Shown here: one piece after another, positions 7,562-13,975 of the stretch | How the letters are laid out: each line of letters begins with the position of its first letter | Position numbering within the stretch: the first letter of the stretch is position 1 | Origin: CAZDHT01 sp964505325 | GTDB taxonomy: Bacteria; Planctomycetota; PUPC01 | DNA length: 18,547 nucleotides | Assembly: GCA_964505325.1 (NCBI GenBank) | Contig: CAZDHT010000082.1 | Span: forward strand, 1-18,547 | Reading direction: 5' to 3' | The notes under the pieces: generated by a model | Database searches by the model: none | What the model was told of the DNA's origin: nothing | Seen by the model: only the letters and a program-made list of their open reading frames with translations | Position numbers and translations under genes: made by a program

Positions 7562-10500
7562 TGCAAGCGATCCAGTTTTTGTCGGATCCTGCCTGGCAGC
7601 GGCTGGCGCTGACGCTGCTGCACTTCCTCTGGCAGGGGCTGGCCGTGACGGCCCTGGCCGTGACGCTGGTGCGGCTGCTGAGACTGCGATCCGGGCCGCC
7701 GCGGTATGCTGCCTACCTCCTTGCCTTGGTTGTCATGGCGGTCTGTCCGGTAGTCACATTGTGCCTGGTGAAGCCGCCAGCCCCGATGGAACTGCCGGCG
7801 GAGCCGCAGGCCATCGAGGCGGGCACGTCTCGAGGCCAGGAACGGCCGCCGATGGATGCCCTGGCGCCGGTCGAGGGTATCGAGGCGGACGCGGCGCCGC
7901 CCGGTGCGCCCGTGGCGCTCGATGCTCCAGAAGACGGTTCCCTGCCGGGACTGACCGAATCCGCCGAGGCCGGCGAAATTCGCACCGAGGCCCCCCGCAG
8001 CGCCCTAGCCCGATACATTTCGGCCGGGTTGCCCTGGGTGGCGGCGGCGTGGCTGATCGGTGTGTGCGCCCTGAGTACGCGACTGCTGCTGGGTTTGGCC
8101 GGGACACGCCGCTGGCGGCGCCGGTTGGAATCGCTGCCGAGGCACCTGGCTGAGGCCGTCGCGGCCTTGAGCGAGCGGATGGGCTTGGCTGGCTTCGCCC
8201 GTGTGTTCATCTCGACGTTCGCCGCCCAGCCTATGGTCGTCGGCTACCTTCGGCCGATGGTGCTCCTGCCCGCGGCCATGCTAACCCAACTGCCGCCGGA
8301 CATGCTCGAAGCGGTGATCGCCCATGAGCTGGCCCACATCCGCCGGCTGGACGTGTGGGTGAACCTGTTTCAGCGGGTCATGGAGACGGTGCTGTTCTAT
8401 CATCCGGCCGTCTGGTGGTTGTCGGGCCGCCTCCGCTGGGAACGCGAGTTCTGCTGTGACGAACTGGCCGTCGCGGCCACGGGCGAACGCCTGACGTACG
8501 CCTCGGCGCTGGAGCGTGCCTACCGCAGCGCCCTCGGCGCGGTCCAACCGACGCCTGCGCTGGCCGCCGGCCTGGGCGCGCAGAAGAAAACCGTGCTCGC
8601 CCGCGTGCGGCACGTCTTGGGCCTGATGCCATCCCCAAGCCGCTCGCGCTGGTGGCCGGCCGGGGCGCTGGGTCTGCTGAGTCTGCTTGCCGTTGTCATC
8701 GGGATGGGCGTCTCCGCTGCCGCCGACAAGCCGCCCGCCACGCAGCCGGCCACAGGTGGGTCGGCAGGGCGACCGGCGGGGGCAAGCGGCGAGCTCTCTG
8801 CGCGAGCCGTGCCCGTCTTCCCCATCAGCGTGGGCGAAAGGGCCGCTGGGGTGGAGGCCGTCTTGATCGAGATGCTTCGCGGCCGGATTGACCCGGACAG
8901 GGCGAGGATGGATCACTTCCAGATACGGAACCCGCACAGGAAGTCCGTGGATTTCACGTCCGCGTTCCGGCTGCACGTTTTCGACGACGGCCGACGCTGC
9001 CTGCTTGAGGCCCGTATCACCAGTATCAGATTCGCGAAGTTCACGGCGGCCGTGATCCTCAAGCGCGGCCTGCCCCTGGCCGGCGGCGGCGGGCTCAAGA
9101 AGGACATTGTGTTGACCTGCCCGCTGTTCTCCAGCGGCACGACTCCGCCGGGGGTCGGCGAGGTCGATGAGAGGTTCCGCTCACTGATCGTGCAGGCGCC
9201 AGTCTCCAACGCACGCCTGGCCGATCTGGTTCGGCAGCATCCAAGGGTCCGGCGGATCCATCTGCACGGCTGCCGCGCCGTCACGGACCTTTCGCCGCTC
9301 GGGAAGCTACCCAACCTTGCCGATGTGACGATGTCCGGCTGCTCCCGGCTGGCCGACCTCTCGCCGTTGCGGAAGCTGAATCGGCTGGCCCGAATCTACT
9401 TGACGGCCTGCAGGAGTCTGAAGGACCTGTCCCCGGTGGCGGGCATGGCCGGCCTCACCGCACTGCACCTCCACGGCTGCCCGCAATTGAGGGACATCAC
9501 GCCCCTCGCGAAGCTCGATCGTCTGGCCGAACTGAGCCTGTACAACTTCGACGGCATCAAGGACATCACGCCGCTGGCGAGGCTCACGAACCTGCGGTAC
9601 CTTAACATCTCACTGGCCGACCACCTCAGCGACCTGTCTCCTCTGACGGCCATGACAGGCCTGGAGGTTCTCGATGCCGGGGGGCTCAAGAAGCTCAGCG
9701 ACATTTCCCCCCTGGCCAAGCTGAAGGGCCTGCGGGCCCTGTTGCTGTATCGGACCAGAGTGAAGGACCTGTCTGGCCTGGCGGGGCTGACACGGCTTGA
9801 GCAACTGACCCTCTCCGGCCTGGAGGATTTGGTGGATCTAAAGCCGCTGGCGGGGCTCACGGGGCTCCGGTTCCTGGACCTGCACGACTGCAAGAACCTG
9901 ACCGACCTTACACCGTTGCTCGGGCTGAAGCGACTCAAGGCGCTCAACCTGAAGGGATGTGACCGCCTGACCCGTCAACAGATGGAGGCGATCCGGAAGG
10001 TCCTTCCGCAATGCACGATCACTGGCCCCGCCGAAGCCGACGGCAGAGACGAGGCCCCCGCCCCGCCCGCCACGCAGCCGATGACGCTGCCAGGTCGGCC
10101 CGCGGCGGAGCTGCCCAGACTCGCCGTCCACCCGTTGGCGGTGCTGTGCCGGGCGACGTCGCAGGCCCACGTGGAGACCCTCGGCGGCGGGCTGCGGGCG
10201 ACGGTCCAGCACTACGAGCCCATCGAGGCGATCGGCAGGATGCGGATCGCCGAGAAGTTCCGCATCGCGTATCTCGTCCGCCCGGGCCAGCGACCGGTGC
10301 GGCGCGGCGAGCGGGTCATCTGGGTGGTCGCCTCGGCCGTGGCGGGGACGTTCCGGGGCCTTTGCTGCTTCGAGGACACGCCCGCCAACCGCAAGGCCGC
10401 CAAGGCCATCTTGAAGGACCCGGGCGCCGAGAAGCCGCCCGCCCAACTGATTCGCCCCAAGGCTCTGCTGCTGCCGGGCAGCACGGTGCCGCTGGTCGAG

Positions 10501-11292
10501 GCCCTCCGCGAGAGCCTCTTCATCGCCGTGGCCAAGGCGGGCAAGGACGACCGCGGAGTGGTCATGGAGGACGGCGTCATGCTCCACACCCACGACTTCG
10601 AGGCCGTCAAGTTCCTTCGCGGCAGGGGCGTGCCGGGCAAGGTCACGATACACTACACCCGGTTCGAGTTGTCCACGCTCTCGGTCGGCCGGGAGCGGAG
10701 AATCAAGGAAGGCGAAGTGGTCCTGTGGATCGTCGGGCCGACGGACCGGCAGCGGCACTGGCGCGGCATCAAGGCCCTGCCCGACACACCGGCCAATCGC
10801 CGGGTCGTGCTCGTCGAAACCCGCCGCGAGAGCCAAATCCTTCCCTATGCCGCCGCGCAACTGCTGGCGGCGTTCGTGATCTCTGAGGGCGAGAAGGGGC
10901 GCAGGCCCAAGGGGGCGACCGAGATGCAGTTCCTCCCGAAGTTCTTCGACGGGCTCAAGGCTAAGTACCCCGAGTTGATGCTGGTGACGCCCGACCAGGA
11001 GAAGCGTTTCGCGGCCGGGCAGTTCGACGATGCCGCGAACAAGCGCCGCGCGGCGGCGGCGATCAAAGCCCTTGCCGATCTCGGCGCGACGCTGCCGAGG
11101 TTCGCCGTCTTCCTGATCGGGCATCACCGCGCCGGCAAGCTCCGGGGCGCCCGCCTCGAGTTCGCCCGCCGGCTGCTGGAGGCGATACTTGCTAAGACCA
11201 GGGACGTTTCCGCGACGACCCAGCCGGCGAGGGGGCCACGGACCATTGCAGAAGTCCTGGCGAGGCGCCGGCTCCAAAGCTGGCGGGCCTAG
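7558..11292 (+). CDS. BlaR1-type M56 metallopeptidase with leucine-rich-repeat and duplicated C-terminal sensor domains
   Basis: A 1244-residue membrane protein starting at 7558 (ATGATG; 7561 is equally possible), behind AGGGAG. Transmembrane segments lie at about 15-40, 50-71, 155-180 and 366-388. The cytoplasmic M56 domain between the last two has HELAH at 256-260 and the downstream Glu297 in 'EREFCCDELA', the zinc-site signature. After the fourth membrane segment come an unknown beta-rich domain (about 415-545) and ten leucine-rich repeats, with D(L/I)xPL-type motifs at residues 577, 600, 623, 646, 669, 692, 715, 737, 760 and 783. An unknown region with an internal duplication ends the protein ('GERVIWVV...DTPANR' at 917-945 and 'GEVVLWIV...DTPANR' at 1052-1081). 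Pro/Ala-rich 'ATQP' linkers join domains. No SxxK motif occurs after residue 400, so the penicillin sensor is absent. It likely senses a periplasmic ligand and causes cleavage of the BlaI-type repressor. Confidence 0.92.
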   Translation: MMQAIQFLSDPAWQRLALTLLHFLWQGLAVTALAVTLVRLLRLRSGPPRYAAYLLALVVMAVCPVVTLCLVKPPAPMELPAEPQAIEAGTSRGQERPPMDALAPVEGIEADAAPPGAPVALDAPEDGSLPGLTESAEAGEIRTEAPRSALARYISAGLPWVAAAWLIGVCALSTRLLLGLAGTRRWRRRLESLPRHLAEAVAALSERMGLAGFARVFISTFAAQPMVVGYLRPMVLLPAAMLTQLPPDMLEAVIAHELAHIRRLDVWVNLFQRVMETVLFYHPAVWWLSGRLRWEREFCCDELAVAATGERLTYASALERAYRSALGAVQPTPALAAGLGAQKKTVLARVRHVLGLMPSPSRSRWWPAGALGLLSLLAVVIGMGVSAAADKPPATQPATGGSAGRPAGASGELSARAVPVFPISVGERAAGVEAVLIEMLRGRIDPDRARMDHFQIRNPHRKSVDFTSAFRLHVFDDGRRCLLEARITSIRFAKFTAAVILKRGLPLAGGGGLKKDIVLTCPLFSSGTTPPGVGEVDERFRSLIVQAPVSNARLADLVRQHPRVRRIHLHGCRAVTDLSPLGKLPNLADVTMSGCSRLADLSPLRKLNRLARIYLTACRSLKDLSPVAGMAGLTALHLHGCPQLRDITPLAKLDRLAELSLYNFDGIKDITPLARLTNLRYLNISLADHLSDLSPLTAMTGLEVLDAGGLKKLSDISPLAKLKGLRALLLYRTRVKDLSGLAGLTRLEQLTLSGLEDLVDLKPLAGLTGLRFLDLHDCKNLTDLTPLLGLKRLKALNLKGCDRLTRQQMEAIRKVLPQCTITGPAEADGRDEAPAPPATQPMTLPGRPAAELPRLAVHPLAVLCRATSQAHVETLGGGLRATVQHYEPIEAIGRMRIAEKFRIAYLVRPGQRPVRRGERVIWVVASAVAGTFRGLCCFEDTPANRKAAKAILKDPGAEKPPAQLIRPKALLLPGSTVPLVEALRESLFIAVAKAGKDDRGVVMEDGVMLHTHDFEAVKFLRGRGVPGKVTIHYTRFELSTLSVGRERRIKEGEVVLWIVGPTDRQRHWRGIKALPDTPANRRVVLVETRRESQILPYAAAQLLAAFVISEGEKGRRPKGATEMQFLPKFFDGLKAKYPELMLVTPDQEKRFAAGQFDDAANKRRAAAAIKALADLGATLPRFAVFLIGHHRAGKLRGARLEFARRLLEAILAKTRDVSATTQPARGPRTIAEVLARRRLQSWRA

Positions 11293-11330
11293 TTCAGCGG
11301 TCGCACCCGGATGCGAAGGGTCTGGGTGTC

Positions 11331-12197
11331 ATGGAAGCTTTCTGGGACATCCTTATGCTTCGGGAGGCGGGCGATCAGAAGGCCATACCCCTCCTGGCTG
11401 AGATTCTGGCCGACAATGCAGGCACCGGACGGATACACGGCTACGCCGCAGCCCAGGCCCTCTTCTGCATCGGCGGCAAGAAGGCACTCGTCGCGCTCGA
11501 CAAGCATCTGCTTCAACTCGACCAGTACAACGAGAAGTTGGGCTCCATGTACGCCTTCCACTGGGATATGCCCGAGCCCAAGCGCAGCCAATACATCCAA
11601 GCGTACATGCTCAAGAGCATCGGGCAGGACCTCAGGTTGACGCTGGACGCCACGCTGGAGGAGGGTGGGAAGGTTCGGCTTGGCTTCACCGTGAAGAATG
11701 TCTCCACCAAGCCACTGTACGTCATCATACCGCCGATCCACAACCTCTACCTGCGTTCGAAAGACGGGCGATTCCTTCGCCGGCACAGAGCGCACGTCTG
11801 TGAATACAAGGTCAGCGCCGGGTGGTTTCGCCTGAAGTCCGGTGAAACGCGAACAGCGACGGGAGTCGCTGTGCTCAGGCAGGCCGACGACCTCAGGAAG
11901 CATAATCTGCAGTTGCCCAAGGGCGTACAGGCGGTCTTGTATATGGCAGACACGCACTACCACATCGCCAAGCCCGGTCAGCACCAGGTCGTGTTTGTGC
12001 TCGAACAGGTGCCAAGGACGCGCGAGGCGCAGGATAGGGTGAAGCTGGAGAATCCCTGGTCCGGGCGAGCGGTGTCCAAACCGGTCCCACTCCGTCTTGC
12101 CACGCCGACCACCCCGCCCGGCGCGCGCCCGCCATTAGCCGCCCGTCCAGCGGGTGATGCGGTTACGCCGGATGGCGATCCCGCGACGCTCCCGTGA
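11331..12197 (+). CDS. HEAT-repeat plus beta-sandwich protein, probably missing its 5' part
   Basis: A 288-residue reading from the first ATG. Residues 1-62 are HEAT-like helices ('REAGDQKAIPLLAEILADN', 'GYAAAQALFCIGGKKALVAL'). Residues 100-228 look like an Ig-like beta-sandwich ('LRLTLDATLEEGGKVRLGFT', 'WFRLKSGETRTATG'), broadly like BsuPI/Ig-type domains. The last 30 residues are Pro/Ala-rich and may be run-on. There is no signal peptide. Codons before the ATG in the same frame read 'LVQRSHPDAKGLGV', which looks like coding HEAT sequence continuing up to the end of the M56 gene. The gene may therefore be the 3' part of a longer protein or be joined to the M56 gene through a frameshift. A weak AAGGG (11316-11320) could serve this ATG. 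The function is unknown; operon position suggests a link to the M56 sensor. Confidence 0.65.
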   Translation: MEAFWDILMLREAGDQKAIPLLAEILADNAGTGRIHGYAAAQALFCIGGKKALVALDKHLLQLDQYNEKLGSMYAFHWDMPEPKRSQYIQAYMLKSIGQDLRLTLDATLEEGGKVRLGFTVKNVSTKPLYVIIPPIHNLYLRSKDGRFLRRHRAHVCEYKVSAGWFRLKSGETRTATGVAVLRQADDLRKHNLQLPKGVQAVLYMADTHYHIAKPGQHQVVFVLEQVPRTREAQDRVKLENPWSGRAVSKPVPLRLATPTTPPGARPPLAARPAGDAVTPDGDPATLP

Positions 12198-12209
12198 AGT
12201 GAGACGCCC

Positions 12210-12629
12210 GTGGCAGAACCGACGCGAGAGCAAGACCCTCGGAGCTACTGGGTCCGGAGGCTGCACGAGTTCCTGCCCGGGTTCCTCGAAGGGCACCCGG
12301 TGCTGACGAAGGTGCACCGCCGCGCATCGGCGATCCTGCACGGCTCGACCACTTGGGGCGTTGACGACGAGTGGTCCGACGTCGACGTGTGGCTGCTGCT
12401 GCCCGAAGCGGACCTCCGCGAGGTCGCCGTGTCTTGCGACACGCGCTTCTTCGAGTTCACACTCGACGGCAAGGCGGGCCACCTCAACGCCGAATCTTCC
12501 GAGGCGTTCACCGAGTCCGTGCACGCGTGTCACATGGACAGGATTTACCAGCTCCGCCGCGCGGAGGTGATCGCTGACGGGCCGGGCGTCGCCACAGAGC
12601 TGGTGGCCGAGGCCCGCCGCCCACCGTAG
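12210..12629 (+). CDS. Nucleotidyltransferase-fold protein, probably C-terminally truncated
   Basis: A 139-residue protein with GTG start at 12210, 13 bp after the previous stop and with only a weak upstream AAGTGAG. Residues 41-64 ('AILHGSTTWGVDDEWSDVDV', then WLLLP) carry the GS...DxD signature of the Pol-beta-type nucleotidyltransferase fold, with Gly45-Ser46, Asp57 and Asp59. It is too long and too asymmetric for a typical MNT antitoxin. Relatives with a similar N-terminus are normally much longer and have a helical C-terminal domain, which is absent here. The coding sequence ends 8 bp before an insertion-sequence end, so a deletion or insertion probably removed its 3' half. The substrate is unknown, and it may be a pseudogene. 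Confidence 0.6.
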   Translation: MAEPTREQDPRSYWVRRLHEFLPGFLEGHPVLTKVHRRASAILHGSTTWGVDDEWSDVDVWLLLPEADLREVAVSCDTRFFEFTLDGKAGHLNAESSEAFTESVHACHMDRIYQLRRAEVIADGPGVATELVAEARRPP

Positions 12630-12636
12630 CCACGAT

Positions 12637-12686
12637 AGGACATTTCTACTTTGCAGAACACAGGACATTTTCACTTTGTATTGACA
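12637..12686. mobile_element. Solo insertion-sequence end (IS21-like) with two direct repeats
   Basis: Two 17-bp direct repeats, 12637-12653 and 12662-12678, are offset by 25 bp and agree at 15/17 positions (both begin AGGACATTT and end ACTTTG). They are followed by TATTGACA ending at 12686. Several internal repeats beside a terminus ending in CA (starting TGTCAA when read inward on the other strand) are typical of IS21-family ends. No transposase (IstA/IstB) frame is present, so this is a remnant. Family assignment is inference. Confidence 0.5.
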
Positions 12687-12894
12687 GCGGAATGGCGGCC
12701 GGGGGCCGGAGCGCCGGTCGCCTGTTGCTGCGCCGTCCTTACTTGGCGGAAGTGTTGCGCGGAATCAAGTTGCAGTCCGGGCCTCGCCGCTGCTAAACTA
12801 AGGGACGGCGATCCTGGGACACCAACCACACCGACCTTCGGGGATGCCCGCCGGCCATGATAATCTTTCCCCCCCGGCTCGGGGAACCAATACC

Positions 12895-13782
12895 GTGAGA
12901 GCTTCGATCTGGGGCGTTCTCCTGGCCGTCGCATTCGGCGGCTGCGGAGGGAACGCGGACCCGCCGTCCGGCAAGCAGGCGGAGCACAGGCCCGCGCCCG
13001 ACGCGGACCTGCCGCTCCCACCTCTCCCGCCGGCGGCACCTGCCGCACGGCCCCGGAACTACAAGGTCGTGCACGTGCTCGTGGCGCTGTGTGACAACAA
13101 ACACCAGGGCATCGTGCCCGTCCCGGCGGCACTGGGCAACGGCCGGGACCCGAAGAACAACCTCTACTGGGGTGCGATGTACGGAGTGAAGACCTTCTTC
13201 AAGCGGTCGACGCACTGGACCGCGATCACCTCGTTCACGAAGCCAAAAAGGAGGGTCATACTTGACCGGTGCGTTTTCAAGAGTGCGGGTGCCGGGCCCA
13301 CGGTCTACGTCGTCGCCGACGCGTATGACGGCGCCCACATGAAGGCTGCCTTGCAGGACTTCTTCGGCGCGGCCGGCGGCAAGTACGGCCCCGAGGTCCG
13401 TCTCCAACACGATCGTGTTCTCGAGGCCGGATGGCGCGCCGACATGGTATGCTTCGTGGGCCACAACGGCTTGATGGATATGCGCACGCCGGACGTGGCG
13501 ACAGTCGCCGACACGGCAACTCCCGAATGCGCCGTGGTGCTGGCGTGCAAGAGCCACCAATACTTCGTCGCTCCGCTGCGGGCGGCGAAGTGCCCGCCGC
13601 TGCTCACTACCACCGGCTTGATGGCGCCGGAAGCGTACACGCTGGACGCCGTCATCCGAAGCTGGGCCGGCGGCGATGCCCCGGCAACGGTCCGGAAGAG
13701 GGCCGCCCAAGCCTATGCCGCGTACCAGAGGATCAGCGTGCGAGCGGCCGAGCGGCTGTTCGCGGTCGGGCGACTGAAGTGA
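12895..13782 (+). CDS. Lipoprotein with possible caspase/CHAT-like (clan CD) fold
   Basis: I chose the GTG at 12895, 8 nt after GGGGAA, because the product (295 residues) then begins with a compact lipoprotein signal, 'VRASIWGVLLAVAFGGC', whose lipobox Cys is residue 17. The in-frame ATG at 12844 would add 17 polar residues in front. After a Pro-rich linker (about 35-53) comes an alpha/beta domain beginning 'YKVVHVLVALCDN', with 'NNLYWGAMYGVKTFFKRS' near residues 88-105. A hydrophobic strand leads to GHNG (189-192), and another ('AVVLACKS') to Cys218. The order strand-His-Gly, about 28 residues, strand-Ala-Cys resembles clan CD cysteine peptidases and CHAT domains. It may be an outer-membrane or periplasmic hydrolase. 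I recognise similar hypothetical proteins but know no family name; the peptidase idea is inference. Confidence 0.75.
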   Translation: MRASIWGVLLAVAFGGCGGNADPPSGKQAEHRPAPDADLPLPPLPPAAPAARPRNYKVVHVLVALCDNKHQGIVPVPAALGNGRDPKNNLYWGAMYGVKTFFKRSTHWTAITSFTKPKRRVILDRCVFKSAGAGPTVYVVADAYDGAHMKAALQDFFGAAGGKYGPEVRLQHDRVLEAGWRADMVCFVGHNGLMDMRTPDVATVADTATPECAVVLACKSHQYFVAPLRAAKCPPLLTTTGLMAPEAYTLDAVIRSWAGGDAPATVRKRAAQAYAAYQRISVRAAERLFAVGRLK

Positions 13783-13787
13783 CGCGC

Positions 13788-13810
13788 TCGGCACGACCCG
13801 ACGGTGCCGA
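13788..13810 (+). terminator. Hairpin just after the lipoprotein gene
   Basis: Perfect 7-bp arms TCGGCAC (13788-13794) and GTGCCGA (13804-13810) with a 9-nt loop begin 6 nt after the stop codon. There is no T-tract, so this is a possible factor-assisted terminator or mRNA-end structure only. Confidence 0.35.
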
Positions 13811-13916
13811 AAGCAGGTGCCAAATGGCCCCAGGAGTTCCGAAGCTGAAATGTTGCTCGAAAATAATGTCAGAAAAGCGCAGAATTATCTGAAACACCTC
13901 TGGCCGCCAGTGCGTC

Positions 13917-13971
13917 TATAATGTAGAAGACATGGGAAATCCGCCTTACCAGTTCTGTTCTTAGGAGGAGG
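13917..13971 (+). promoter_or_regulatory. TATAAT -10 box and double Shine-Dalgarno of the VIT/vWA gene
   Basis: A perfect TATAAT (13917-13922) follows an unusually AT-rich stretch (about 13850-13895) in a GC-rich background. No good -35 box lies at 16-18 bp. Overlapping AGGAGG copies (13963-13968 and 13966-13971) sit 4-7 nt before the ATG at 13976, predicting strong translation of the next gene with a leader of about 45 nt. Confidence 0.55.
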
Positions 13972-13975
13972 AGCA

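Noticed and set aside
9781..11292. Penicillin-binding sensor in the C-terminal part of the M56 protein
   Set aside because: No SxxK motif is present after residue 400; the region is LRR plus an unknown duplicated domain.
12680..12720. TTGACA at 12681-12686 as a promoter for the lipoprotein gene
   Set aside because: No -10-like sequence lies at 16-19 bp; the hexamer is better explained as the terminus of the IS remnant, although IS ends can supply a -35 box.
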